Below, in pieces: positions 9,673-21,660 of a stretch of DNA of 38,611 bases. The notes under the pieces were generated by a model. It was not told the DNA's origin. It saw nothing but the letters and a program-made list of their open reading frames with translations, and ran no database searches. The stretch comes from Bacteroidota bacterium (lineage in GTDB: Bacteria > Bacteroidota > Bacteroidia > JABEUT01), in assembly GCA_013288205.1 (NCBI GenBank), contig JABDCH010000017.1, positions 1 to 38,611 on the forward strand, given 5' to 3'. The stretch's first letter is position 1. Every line of letters starts with the position of its first letter. The position numbers and the translations under genes were made by a program.

Positions 9673-10521
9673 ATGAAGTTAAATGAATTAAAAGATATTT
9701 TCAGCAGTGAATTGAAAAGCATATATTCAAAGGAAGAATCGCGAACCATTCTGAATTACATATTAATTGATGCAGTAGGAATCCCAAAATTAACTATCCT
9801 TTTGCAATCGCAGATTGAATTAGACGAAAATCAATCTGAAAAGGCTTTATCCTTCTTGGTAGACTTAAAAAAAGGTATCCCGGTTCAGCACCTGCTGGGC
9901 ATAGCTCATTTTTACGGAATGATGCTGGAAGTTAATGCTGATGTGTTGATTCCGAGGCAGGAAACAGAAGAGTTGGTCGACTGGATCATTAAAGATACCG
10001 GCGATGCAAAAGTAAGGATACTAGACGTGTGTACAGGTAGCGGCTGCATAGCACTGGCACTAAAAAAGCATTTACCTTCAGCTGACGTAACTGCTGTTGA
10101 TATTTCGGAAAAAGCCCTTGCTGTTGCACGGAAAAATGCGCTCAATCAAAATCTTGAGGTCCATTTTAAAAAAGTAGATGCCTTGAATTTGGAGCAGGAA
10201 TTGAGTAATGAGGTGTTTGACATCATTGTTTCAAACCCACCATATATTCCTCTTTCAGATAAGGATACGGTGCAAAAAAGCGTGTGGATGTACGAACCGC
10301 ATATTGCTTTGTTCGTGCCGGATAAGTGCCCATTAGTGTTCTATGAAGCCATAGCAAAGTATGCAAAAAACTTCAACCCAGTATTGCTCTATTTTGAAAT
10401 GAACGAAGACTTGGGCGATGAGCTTGCTGAACTAATGAGCAACATGGTTTTCAAAGATATAACTATTCGAGCAGATTTAAACGGCAAAAACAGAATGTTA
10501 AAGTGTCGTTTTTTTAGCTAA
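9673..10521 (+). CDS. prmC: Peptide chain release factor N5-glutamine methyltransferase
   Basis: IPRQETEELVDWI, DVCTGSGCIALALKKHLP and catalytic NPPYIP. Confidence 0.92.
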   Translation: MKLNELKDIFSSELKSIYSKEESRTILNYILIDAVGIPKLTILLQSQIELDENQSEKALSFLVDLKKGIPVQHLLGIAHFYGMMLEVNADVLIPRQETEELVDWIIKDTGDAKVRILDVCTGSGCIALALKKHLPSADVTAVDISEKALAVARKNALNQNLEVHFKKVDALNLEQELSNEVFDIIVSNPPYIPLSDKDTVQKSVWMYEPHIALFVPDKCPLVFYEAIAKYAKNFNPVLLYFEMNEDLGDELAELMSNMVFKDITIRADLNGKNRMLKCRFFS

Positions 10522-10546
10522 TATTACAGTCCCGTATTTACCTTAG

Positions 10547-12565
<2,019 letters not shown>

Positions 12566-12583
12566 TTTTAAATAACGGAAGCT

Positions 12584-13711
12584 TTGAAGTACCTCTTATA
12601 TCCCATATCACTCCTTTATGGAATAATTATATCCATACGAAATCTGATGTTTGATCGTCGTATGATACGTTCCACACGTTTTCCCACCTGGGTTATTTCA
12701 ATCGGTAACCTCTCAGTGGGTGGTACCGGAAAATCTCCCCATGTGGAATATATGGCACGTGTGCTTGAGGGTATGAACAATAAGTACAAGGGACTTCACA
12801 TGCCCCTGAATAAGATGGCAATAGTAAGCCGGGGTTATGGCAGAACCACCACCGGGTTTGTAATGGTGAACGAAACCAGTGATGCCGGGCAAGTTGGCGA
12901 TGAACCCCTGCAACTGAAACGCAGATTAAAAGAAGTATATGTTGCAGTAGATGAAGACAGGGTGCATGGAATAAATACATTGCTTGAAAAAAACAGGTGG
13001 ATTCATTTGGTGATTCTTGATGATGCTTTTCAACACCGTTATGTAAAAAGTGATTTATCTATTTTACTTACTAATTATAATTTCCCATTTTATAAAGATT
13101 ATATGTTGCCATTTGGCAGACTAAGAGAACCTCGCAGCGGATACAAGCGCGCCCGTTTTATTTTTGTGACAGATACTCCTCCCAACATCAGCGAGGGTGA
13201 AAAAAAACAAATCATAGATAAAATAAATCCCGGCTATAAGCAAAAAGTATTCTTTTCGAGCATCTTCTACCAAGACCTTCTCCCGGTTTTTAAAAATACT
13301 CCCGATGCCCCGCCAATAGATAAAGCCACCTCTGTTGTGCTTTTTACAGGCATAGCAAATCCACAAAGTTTGTATGCCCATTTAAATGCAACTGCAAAAG
13401 AAGTTACACATATTGTTTTCCCTGATCATCATATCTTCCAGCCTGATGATATAACTAAAGTGGTGAATGCGTACAACGCTACCTTAAATCCCAATAAACT
13501 TATCGTAACAACCGAAAAGGATGCTATGCGCCTGGAAACGGGAAATTTGATAAATAGCTTTGGGCATACCCCGGTTTTTTATTTGCCTATACAGGTTAAG
13601 GTGGATGCTGACGAGAGACTGGAAGACTCCATTATAAGTAAATTAAGCCCTCCCAGCTTTGCCCGGATGGTAAGTAATAAAGCCATGGTTAATAAGATTG
13701 CTGAACAATAA
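12584..13711 (+). CDS. lpxK: Tetraacyldisaccharide 4'-kinase (lipid A biosynthesis)
   Basis: SIGNLSVGGTGKSPHVEYM P-loop, SRGYGR, DDAFQHR. Start codon is TTG. Confidence 0.93.
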   Translation: MKYLLYPISLLYGIIISIRNLMFDRRMIRSTRFPTWVISIGNLSVGGTGKSPHVEYMARVLEGMNNKYKGLHMPLNKMAIVSRGYGRTTTGFVMVNETSDAGQVGDEPLQLKRRLKEVYVAVDEDRVHGINTLLEKNRWIHLVILDDAFQHRYVKSDLSILLTNYNFPFYKDYMLPFGRLREPRSGYKRARFIFVTDTPPNISEGEKKQIIDKINPGYKQKVFFSSIFYQDLLPVFKNTPDAPPIDKATSVVLFTGIANPQSLYAHLNATAKEVTHIVFPDHHIFQPDDITKVVNAYNATLNPNKLIVTTEKDAMRLETGNLINSFGHTPVFYLPIQVKVDADERLEDSIISKLSPPSFARMVSNKAMVNKIAEQ

Positions 13712-13740
13712 ACAGCAGTTTCCTGTTATGTTAAAGTCCA

Positions 13741-13748
13741 TATCTTTG
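13741..13748 (+). promoter_or_regulatory. -7 promoter element candidate (TATCTTTG)
   Basis: Matches TAnnTTTG upstream of the membrane protein gene at 13767. Confidence 0.35.
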
Positions 13749-13766
13749 TCATAGTTAGTATAATGA

Positions 13767-15656
13767 ATGACAGGATTGGGGAAATTATTTAGTGCATGGT
13801 TTCATCAACCCGGAATAAATGATGTAACCTTCAACAGAAAACAATACCTGTCTTTTGCGGGGTTTGCACTTTTAATTTTGGTTTTCACTTTCCCATTCTT
13901 TTCCCCCGAAATTCATTTCGGAATGGATGGTTCTGAGTTTTTTGCATTTAATTATTTATTTTACCATCATATTCAGTTTGGAACCAGTGTTGTGTTTACG
14001 TATGGTCCCCTGGGATTTTTATGCGGACCTGAATACCTGGGTAATAACCTCATTATAGCCATTGTTCTGATAAACGCTATTCGGTTTGTTTTTATATATG
14101 GATTCCTCATGTTCGGTTTTTTAGTTAATAAATCTCACCGGGTATTCCACATCCTACTGGCAATTGGCATTTGCAACCTGGCCTATATCGATATGATTTT
14201 TGTCGGCAGTGCCATTGTAACCATGTTACTATTCCACCTCCGCAAAAAAATAATATGGCTGGCGCTTGGCTGCTTATTAGGCTCTGTAGCGCTTCTTGTA
14301 AAATCTTCTTACGGCGTAATAAGTATGGCTATTTTGTTTTCGTATGCCTTGTATACTATTATTTGGCACAAGCGTGTAGATGTTTTTTTGAATACATGTA
14401 TTTTCATTTTCTGTTCGCTCTTTGTTATATGGTTTACGCTGTACCATAGTTTTTCGGGCATCTTCACCTATTTCCAGGCCATGTATCAATTCAGCAAGGA
14501 TAATTCGAGCGCTTATCAAATTAATGTGGTAAATCACTGGGGAATCCTTGGGCTGGCATTGGTTTTCTTTTTCCTACCTTTGCTATTCAATAAAAGCGAA
14601 CTTACAAAGCTGTTGTATTTTATTTCGGTAGCAGGCTTGTATGCTGCGTTTAAGTACTCATTTGCACGGGAAGAGAATTGGCATCTGCGCTTTTTATTTG
14701 ATTTCTGTATCACATTTTTTGCGCTTTTTATATTACTCAATACGAGTAGCAAACCATTTATAATAATGTTACCGTTGGCTGCCATAACATTGCTCTATTG
14801 CAATATATGCATGACGAATGCTTATGCCATTGGAAATAGTGTGTCAATTATCAGCGTCGATAATTTTATGAAGTTTGTTATACATTATGATGATGCTATC
14901 CGAGAAGCAAAAAAATCGAGCGAGGTTAAATTGCTTGACGAAGAACAAAGATCAATTATAGGAAATAGCACAGTCGATTGTTATCCTTTGGAATTAACGT
15001 ATGTTATTGCCGATACATTAAATTGGGAACCGCGCCCCACATTGCAAATATTGTCTTACACGCCTTGGCTCGATTCGCATAATGCTTCGTTTTTATCTTC
15101 CGGTAATGCACCGAGGTTTTATGTATGGCAACTTTCACCGCCCCCAATTTCCCTGTACTCGGTCGATGATCATTATCTGTTAAATGAAGAGCCCATATCG
15201 ATATATGAGTTTTTTAAACATTACCAACTTATAAATGCAAATTCCAAGGTTGCTTTATTCCGGCATACGGATGCGAAGCTATTGGGAGATGAACATATGA
15301 CAGGCTCTTCCGAAGGTAATATTAATAAATGGATTAATATACCATCTACTGATAGCCTTACTGTATTACGGGCAAAAATACATTTTCATAATACATATAA
15401 AGGAGTGCTGAGAAAAACATTTTATAAAGATCAGATATACTTTATTGACTATATGCTGGCAAATGGAATTATAGAATCGCATCGACTTGTTCCCGGGAAT
15501 GCTGTTTCAGGAGTGTGGATTAACCCTTTGGTTAGTGACATAACAAAAGGACCAGGCAGTGGCGAAAAGGTAAAAGCAATTCGTATCCGTGTAACGGGTT
15601 CGGGGTATATCAAGGATAATTTTTCCATAGATTGGAAAACCTTCCGGATACTGTGA
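13767..15656 (+). CDS. Polytopic integral membrane protein of unknown function (possibly GT-C glycosyltransferase-like)
   Basis: 629 aa with about 10 hydrophobic segments in the N-terminal two thirds, then a soluble C-terminal domain. Confidence 0.6.
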   Translation: MTGLGKLFSAWFHQPGINDVTFNRKQYLSFAGFALLILVFTFPFFSPEIHFGMDGSEFFAFNYLFYHHIQFGTSVVFTYGPLGFLCGPEYLGNNLIIAIVLINAIRFVFIYGFLMFGFLVNKSHRVFHILLAIGICNLAYIDMIFVGSAIVTMLLFHLRKKIIWLALGCLLGSVALLVKSSYGVISMAILFSYALYTIIWHKRVDVFLNTCIFIFCSLFVIWFTLYHSFSGIFTYFQAMYQFSKDNSSAYQINVVNHWGILGLALVFFFLPLLFNKSELTKLLYFISVAGLYAAFKYSFAREENWHLRFLFDFCITFFALFILLNTSSKPFIIMLPLAAITLLYCNICMTNAYAIGNSVSIISVDNFMKFVIHYDDAIREAKKSSEVKLLDEEQRSIIGNSTVDCYPLELTYVIADTLNWEPRPTLQILSYTPWLDSHNASFLSSGNAPRFYVWQLSPPPISLYSVDDHYLLNEEPISIYEFFKHYQLINANSKVALFRHTDAKLLGDEHMTGSSEGNINKWINIPSTDSLTVLRAKIHFHNTYKGVLRKTFYKDQIYFIDYMLANGIIESHRLVPGNAVSGVWINPLVSDITKGPGSGEKVKAIRIRVTGSGYIKDNFSIDWKTFRIL

Positions 15657-15675
15657 TATAATTGCCTGAAATTTT

Positions 15676-15683
15676 TATTTTTG
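15676..15683 (+). promoter_or_regulatory. -7 promoter element candidate (TATTTTTG)
   Basis: Matches TAnnTTTG about 44 nt upstream of mscL. Confidence 0.35.
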
Positions 15684-15726
15684 CATTATGTGTTCTTTTA
15701 ATCAATAACCCTCAAACACCCATCTT

Positions 15727-16122
15727 ATGTCAGCTTTACAAGAATTTAAAAAGTTTGCCCTGCAAGGCAATGTGGTTGATCTTGCCGTTGGTATTGTAAT
15801 TGGCGCTGCTTTCAGCAAAATAGTAAGCTCCGTGGTAGACGATATTGTTACGCCCGCCGTTTTAACTCCTGCACTGAAAGCCGCAAAACTTACTGATTTA
15901 AGCCAGTTAGTTATACCGGGTACTGCTATTAAATATGGCAATTTTCTTTCTAATATTATTTCTTTTATTATTGTGGCTTTTTCATTGTTCATTGTGGTTA
16001 AGCTTATAAATGCAGCCAAAAAGAAAGAACAGGTCGTTGTACCGCTGGCCCCGGTAGAAGCATCTCCCACCGAAGTTCTTTTAACGGAGATTAGAGATTT
16101 GCTGAGGAAAGAAGCAAAATAA
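15727..16122 (+). CDS. mscL: Large-conductance mechanosensitive channel
   Basis: EFKKFALQGNVVDLAVGIVIGAAFSKIVSSVVDDIVTP is the MscL signature. Confidence 0.95.
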   Translation: MSALQEFKKFALQGNVVDLAVGIVIGAAFSKIVSSVVDDIVTPAVLTPALKAAKLTDLSQLVIPGTAIKYGNFLSNIISFIIVAFSLFIVVKLINAAKKKEQVVVPLAPVEASPTEVLLTEIRDLLRKEAK

Positions 16123-16163
16123 AAAATATATCACTGACTTTTTTTAAAGCCCTGCATTGTGCC

Positions 16164-16625
16164 ATGACTAAACTTCTTACTATTATCCTTTTCTTTTATT
16201 GCTCTACTTTAATTGCACAAAATAAAAGCAATAATTGGACAATAAGCTTAAACGATAGTGTTGTCAGGCAAATGCCCTGGATTGATAGTTTAACCGTATT
16301 ATGGAAAAGAATGTTTCCCGCTGGTCAACCACCTCTTCAATTATGGAGCGATAGCGGGTACATAGTAAATAATGCTGATCCCGATAAGGGTTATATATCC
16401 CTAAAAAAAATAAATGGTGAACCGGAAGAAGGCTTTATTTATTTTTATGATACTTACTTGAAATTTACATTTTTTCTAAAGGAATTCAAATCAGGGGAGA
16501 AGAGTACAATTAAATTGCACAAAATTTATAAACTGCTTTCCGGGAAAAATTGTAATTACACAGCAGTTTTAACAGAATTTGTAGATAAGAAGTCAATACC
16601 TATTGCCATAATTTATTTTAAATGA
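16164..16625 (+). CDS. Secreted hypothetical protein
   Basis: 153 aa with signal peptide MTKLLTIILFFYCSTLIAQ. Confidence 0.5.
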   Translation: MTKLLTIILFFYCSTLIAQNKSNNWTISLNDSVVRQMPWIDSLTVLWKRMFPAGQPPLQLWSDSGYIVNNADPDKGYISLKKINGEPEEGFIYFYDTYLKFTFFLKEFKSGEKSTIKLHKIYKLLSGKNCNYTAVLTEFVDKKSIPIAIIYFK

Positions 16626-16681
16626 GTTGTTTATGGAGACAATGAGTATGAAATTTGCTGAGAGCTAAACTCATATTGTAA

Positions 16682-18385
16682 TCATACTATAGGGAGTACA
16701 AAATAAAACCTACTACCTATTCCAACAGTACTCTCTACTCCTATTTTTCCATTTTGCGATTCTATGAATTCCTTACTAATTGCAAGTCCTAACCCGGTAC
16801 CTGATTTGCCAACTTCTCCGCTTGGAATTTTATTAAACCTATCAAAAACCCTATCCAGGTATTTGGGCTCTATTCCCTTTCCATGATCTGTTGCAGAGAA
16901 CATTAAGCCTTCCGGTACATTCTTAGCCTCCATTATTATTTCAGAATTTTCGTTGCTGTACCGGATAGCATTGGATAGGAAATTTACCATTACCCAAGCT
17001 GTCTTTTCGAGGTCGCAATGCACTTTTGGCAGGTCAGAAGGGCAATTGATCTTAATAGCAATATGTTTTTGCTCTGCCTGAACTTTAAGGGCATTATTTG
17101 CATAATCAATAATAGAACGTGCTTCCACAAATTGTTTTTCAAGGGTTATTTTCCCGCTTTCCACTTGGGCAAGGTCCAATAGCTCGCCGGTTATGGAAAG
17201 CAATCTTTGCGAGTCTTCCTTAATATTGCCAATCAGTTTGGTCTGTTCCTCATTTAATGCACCAATGCGGGTATCTTCCAGTAGTTTCAGGCTCATCTTT
17301 ATAGATGCTATTGGTGTCTTGAGTTCATGAGAAATGGTAGCAATAAAATTGGTTTTGGCAAGGTCTAATTCCTTAAACTGGGTAATATTTCTCAATAGTA
17401 CGACACTTCCTATTGCCTTATCCTCCGCTGTGATATTTAATATCTCTTTGGAGAAATAACTTTCTTTCGAATCAGCATATATCTTCAAGGGAGCATTATT
17501 ACCATTATCGTTAATCAGGTTTCGCAGTAAATCATTTTTTAATGCAATATCGGGCGAATACTTGCCAATTAAATCCGCTTCTTTAATTCCCAGTATCTTA
17601 ATAGCTGTAGTATTTACAAAAAGAATATTGCGGTTCTCGTCCAACCCGATAATTGGGTCTTTCATGCCATTGATAATAGTTTCTATTCTCCTTTTTTCAA
17701 AAATAATTTTTGCCAGGTTACTATTTTCATATTCATTCAATTGTTTTGCCATTGAATTAAATGCTTCTGCAAGTTCTCCAAACTCATCGCTTTTATCAAT
17801 GTTGATCCGTTGAGAATAATTTTTATTGGCAATTTGTTTGATACCTGCTGTGAGCTCATTAATCGGGTTCGCAATATATCCGGGGAAATTGAGTAAAAAT
17901 GAAAAGGAAAGGAGAAAACTCAGGGTTCCAAGTATGGTCAAATAAAGTTTGGCTTTGTCTGCTGTTTGCTGTGTTTCTTTACTTTTCCTCACGATAGCAT
18001 TCATGTTGAGTTCGCTCACCAGGTAAATCCGGGTGCGAATAGCGGGTATCAATGAAGCAGAGGTATCATGCTGTCTGAATTTTTCAAATAAATCCCGTAA
18101 GGAAGAAGTTGCTTCCTGTTCTCCCGGCTCTGTAATATTTTTTTCCTGTGCTTCCAAATTTTTCTCGAAATCACCAAGTGAGCTAAAATTCCTTACTTCA
18201 AATTGGTCGAGATCGCTTTGCATATTTTTGGCATAAACAATACTTTCATAATTTGCTTTGAGAATATTTTTTGATTCATCGGCAAGCTTGTTTATAGCGA
18301 ATAACCCAACTATACCTGTAAGTATAATTACAACGAACAGGAAAAGAATACCAAGAGAAAGTTTTGATTTAATTCTAAGTTTCAT
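16682..18385 (-). CDS. HAMP/PAS sensor histidine kinase of the kdp locus
   Basis: TM-HAMP-PAS-HisKA (ISHELKTPIASIKM)-HATPase (NFLSNAIRYS, DHGKGI, GTGLGLAISKEF). Start codon overlaps the stop of the KdpD-like ORF. Confidence 0.9.
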   Translation of the reverse strand: MKLRIKSKLSLGILFLFVVIILTGIVGLFAINKLADESKNILKANYESIVYAKNMQSDLDQFEVRNFSSLGDFEKNLEAQEKNITEPGEQEATSSLRDLFEKFRQHDTSASLIPAIRTRIYLVSELNMNAIVRKSKETQQTADKAKLYLTILGTLSFLLSFSFLLNFPGYIANPINELTAGIKQIANKNYSQRINIDKSDEFGELAEAFNSMAKQLNEYENSNLAKIIFEKRRIETIINGMKDPIIGLDENRNILFVNTTAIKILGIKEADLIGKYSPDIALKNDLLRNLINDNGNNAPLKIYADSKESYFSKEILNITAEDKAIGSVVLLRNITQFKELDLAKTNFIATISHELKTPIASIKMSLKLLEDTRIGALNEEQTKLIGNIKEDSQRLLSITGELLDLAQVESGKITLEKQFVEARSIIDYANNALKVQAEQKHIAIKINCPSDLPKVHCDLEKTAWVMVNFLSNAIRYSNENSEIIMEAKNVPEGLMFSATDHGKGIEPKYLDRVFDRFNKIPSGEVGKSGTGLGLAISKEFIESQNGKIGVESTVGIGSRFYFVLPIV

Positions 18386-19509
18386 TAGGAAAGGATTACA
18401 ATATCAATATCCGTATCTGCTAATTTTATAAGTAGCTGGTCAAATAAATTATTACTTAGAATGGATTTGATTAAATTGAAGTGCGGCTTACCTATGCAGA
18501 TGGTTGTAATTTCCTTTTCTTCAGCCGTTGCAACAATAGACTTTGCGACATTATCGCTGCTTACCCTTATTACCTCTGCACCAAGTTCAGTAGCGGTTTT
18601 AAAGTTGTTGATGAGGTGCCTTTGCACCGCAAGGCCTATGTTATCTGCATTTTCTTTTTTGGTTTGCACATATAGCACAAACCATTTTGAATTATAATAT
18701 GCTGCGAGGCGAGCGGTTTTTCGTATAATCATTTTCGCAGTTTCTGTATTCGAGCTAATACAGGCCAAAAATTTTTCACGGCGCAATGTAATATTACGGG
18801 GTAGTTCGGTTTCTATTTTTCGTTCTACCTGCGCAGTTACTTCCCGTAATGCAAATTCGCGTAGCCGTAGGATTTTTTCTACCTTGAAGAAATTCTGTAA
18901 GGCTGTTTCTATCTTCGATTTATCATATATTTTTCCTTCCTTCAGCCGCGCAATCAGTTCATCGGCGGTCAAATCAATGTTCACTACTTCATCTGCTAAA
19001 TACAGCACTTTATCAGGTATACGTTCACTTACTTCAATACCAGTTATCTCTTTTATTTCTTTATTCAGGCTTTCAATGTGCTGTATATTTACGGCACTAA
19101 TTACATTAATGCCGGCATCAAGTATTTCCATCACATCTTGCCAGCGTTTTTCATGTGTGCTGCCTTCAATGTTGGAGTGGGCGAGTTCGTCTACTATTAC
19201 AATTTCAGGATGGATATTCAGAATGGCTTGCAGATCCATTTCCTCCAATTCTTTTCCTTTATAAAAAAGCTTGCGCCTCGGAATTATGGGGAGCCCTTCT
19301 ATCAGGGCTTGCGTTTCTTTGCGGTTATGCGTTTCCACATATCCAACTTGTATATCTACCCTATTGGAATACAGGGTATGTGCTTCCTGAAGCATGCGGT
19401 AGGTTTTACCCACACCTGCACTCATCCCAATATAAATCTTGAACTTACCACGCTTTGAACGGCGGATAAGTTCAAGAAAATGTTCAGGGCTTTGTTCGGG
19501 TTCTGCCAT
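18385..19509 (-). CDS. kdpD: KdpD N-terminal sensor protein plus universal-stress-like domain, lacking TM and kinase domains
   Basis: KdpD domain KIYIGMSAGVGKTYRMLQEA...GYVETHNRKET...VIVDELAHSNIEGSTHEKRWQDV; Usp-like C-terminus. Only 374 aa versus about 900 for full KdpD. Confidence 0.88.
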   Translation of the reverse strand: MAEPEQSPEHFLELIRRSKRGKFKIYIGMSAGVGKTYRMLQEAHTLYSNRVDIQVGYVETHNRKETQALIEGLPIIPRRKLFYKGKELEEMDLQAILNIHPEIVIVDELAHSNIEGSTHEKRWQDVMEILDAGINVISAVNIQHIESLNKEIKEITGIEVSERIPDKVLYLADEVVNIDLTADELIARLKEGKIYDKSKIETALQNFFKVEKILRLREFALREVTAQVERKIETELPRNITLRREKFLACISSNTETAKMIIRKTARLAAYYNSKWFVLYVQTKKENADNIGLAVQRHLINNFKTATELGAEVIRVSSDNVAKSIVATAEEKEITTICIGKPHFNLIKSILSNNLFDQLLIKLADTDIDIVILS

Positions 19510-19534
19510 AGTACAAAGCTACATCAATATCGTT

Positions 19535-21007
19535 TTATATCCGGAACAGGATAGCAACAATAATCCGGTTTTCCGAACGAACCAAGTCAGGTACCCAGCC
19601 TGAGATAGACGCAAGGGATCCATTGGGTTGTTGAATTAAAACAGGGTCAGTGGTGTAACCATTGGGAGAAGTAACACCTCCTGGGCCTGCAAAGTAAGGC
19701 ACACTTGCCTGGCGGTGCAATAACTCCAGTTTGAACTCTATGCTTTGATTGGGCATCCATGAGATATTTGTGGAACAATCCCATGCTGTAAACTGGTCAC
19801 CTGGGTTTTGGGTAAAAGGAACTATGCCTTCCTGTGTGGTTGTTTGCAAAATGGTGCCGTTTGACATTTGTATGGCGGCCGGAGTAGGAAGATCGCTTGC
19901 CTGTCCGGTAGGTTCAAGTACCAGGTAGCGGCCGGGGTTTACCATTACTCCGCCACCAAACATCCAAGCCCATTTGCCATGTGCAAACCATATCCTATTA
20001 TAAAACATAGCGCTTACAAAATATTGGGCATATCCCGTTGAATCATTACCTTTTTTAAAACCATTGAATCCGTTTACACCATCTCCACTTTCATCACCTA
20101 TATCACCTGTTAGAGAAAATGCCATTTGGGTTATTCCCTTGGATGATTTTGGTCTATGGAAATATCTAACTAAAAAGCTATTGTCAGAGTGGAACCTGTG
20201 CCTGCCAAGTAAGCCTGCATCGTCCTGTCCATAATAATCGTTGGTTAAGAGTTTGATATTTTCATTGGGACACCAGGTAATGTTTCCGCCAAATCCAGGA
20301 TTGGAATTGAAGGTGGCATAACTTTGCCATCCATTGATAAGCCATATTTCAATTTTCAACTTATTCGATGGAAAAATCTGTGTGCGTATTCCATTAAAAA
20401 ACCAAGGAGTATTGTCAGAGGTGTAAGATGCCTGGTAATCCCAGTTTTCCACCTGGTAGTAGGAGTTCAGGCCAATGTATGACATGAACAATCCTCCGTC
20501 TACGTTGATCCCGTGCATTGCGTTAAAGTGATATCCTCCATATGCTTCGCTAATATAACGATAAGCGTCTTGTAAATCATATTGACCACGATAAGTACTG
20601 TAATCGTTTCTGGGCACAACTTCATCGCGGGTTCCGAATTGGGTCATAAATCGTCCGCGTGCACCATCATAATTAAAATCGCCTCCAAAACCTAACTGCG
20701 AGATTTCCATTTCATTGTTGCGGGCCAATGCTGTAGAACCCACAACAGTATGGTCAATCGGGTTATTGCCAGAATAGGTAACATTGGCATCCACGAATAT
20801 TTCCGGTGTGAAGTAGGGTATATGGAATACCGACGAATCACGGCGATCGTTTCCATTTACCCAGGATTGGTCCATGTTGTCAAAAGGAGTTTGATCCTGC
20901 AAAACATGTTTTTTGCTGGCCGTATCCTTTTGAGGTGTTTGTGCATTGGCATGGCTTGCAAAAGCTACTGACATAAGCACAACTAAAGTAAGTGTTGTTT
21001 TTTTCAT
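19535..21007 (-). CDS. Outer-membrane porin-like beta-barrel protein embedded in the kdp operon
   Basis: Signal peptide MKKTTLTLVVLMSVAFASHANAQ; about 490 aa of beta-barrel pattern with terminal aromatic/hydrophobic strand ...NRIIVAILFRI. Start at internal Met (21007). Confidence 0.7.
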   Translation of the reverse strand: MKKTTLTLVVLMSVAFASHANAQTPQKDTASKKHVLQDQTPFDNMDQSWVNGNDRRDSSVFHIPYFTPEIFVDANVTYSGNNPIDHTVVGSTALARNNEMEISQLGFGGDFNYDGARGRFMTQFGTRDEVVPRNDYSTYRGQYDLQDAYRYISEAYGGYHFNAMHGINVDGGLFMSYIGLNSYYQVENWDYQASYTSDNTPWFFNGIRTQIFPSNKLKIEIWLINGWQSYATFNSNPGFGGNITWCPNENIKLLTNDYYGQDDAGLLGRHRFHSDNSFLVRYFHRPKSSKGITQMAFSLTGDIGDESGDGVNGFNGFKKGNDSTGYAQYFVSAMFYNRIWFAHGKWAWMFGGGVMVNPGRYLVLEPTGQASDLPTPAAIQMSNGTILQTTTQEGIVPFTQNPGDQFTAWDCSTNISWMPNQSIEFKLELLHRQASVPYFAGPGGVTSPNGYTTDPVLIQQPNGSLASISGWVPDLVRSENRIIVAILFRI

Positions 21008-21078
21008 ATAGTGTTTGGTTTGTGGTTTGCTTTGTTTAGGGTTAAAAGTTTTTGAGATGTACATTATGGCTGGAATAT

Positions 21079-21648
21079 TTAATGGGTGTGCAAATCATCC
21101 AGGGCGATATTTAATTTTAATACGTTGACCTTTGCCGGTCCAAAAATACCGAATAAAGGCTTTTCCGTGTGTTCGTCCACCAGTTTTAACAAATCTTGTT
21201 CGGGTATATTTCTCAGCCGTGCAATGCGTTTTGCCTGTATGTTGGCTCCTTCCGGGCTCAAGTCAGGGTCTAAACCGCTGCCCGATGCCGTAACCAGTTC
21301 GGCAGGTATATCCGATTTGTTTATACCGGGATTATGAACCGTAAATGTATCAATGGCAGCCTGTACCTTTTTCAGATAGTCGGGGTTTGTTGGCCCTGCA
21401 TTGCTGGCTCCAGAGCCCGCTGCATTATAGTTGACTGCCGAAGGGCGGGGTTGAAAATATCTGTCACTTTTAAATGCTTGTGCAATATTTTCATAGCCCA
21501 CTACTTTACCATTGCGGTATACTTTAACTCCATCACCGCCGCCCGGGGTAACTTTCCCGACCAGCATAATGAAGAGAGGATAGATTACACAAAGTAATAT
21601 CAGAAGTACGAGAGTGAGTCTTAAAGATGGAAGCAAATACTTTTTCAT
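21079..21648 (-). CDS. kdpC: K+-transporting ATPase subunit C
   Basis: Single N-terminal TM; YFQPRPSAVNYNAAGSGASNAGPTNPDYL and DIPAELVTASGSGLDPDLSPEGA are KdpC signatures. Confidence 0.95.
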   Translation of the reverse strand: MKKYLLPSLRLTLVLLILLCVIYPLFIMLVGKVTPGGGDGVKVYRNGKVVGYENIAQAFKSDRYFQPRPSAVNYNAAGSGASNAGPTNPDYLKKVQAAIDTFTVHNPGINKSDIPAELVTASGSGLDPDLSPEGANIQAKRIARLRNIPEQDLLKLVDEHTEKPLFGIFGPAKVNVLKLNIALDDLHTH

Positions 21649-21660
21649 AACAATTCTGTT

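Noticed and set aside
18385-19509. KdpD truncation as a pseudogene
   Set aside because: The ORF ends cleanly after the Usp-like domain and overlaps the start of a complete kinase gene; no leftover KdpD kinase fragments, so it looks like a real split architecture.
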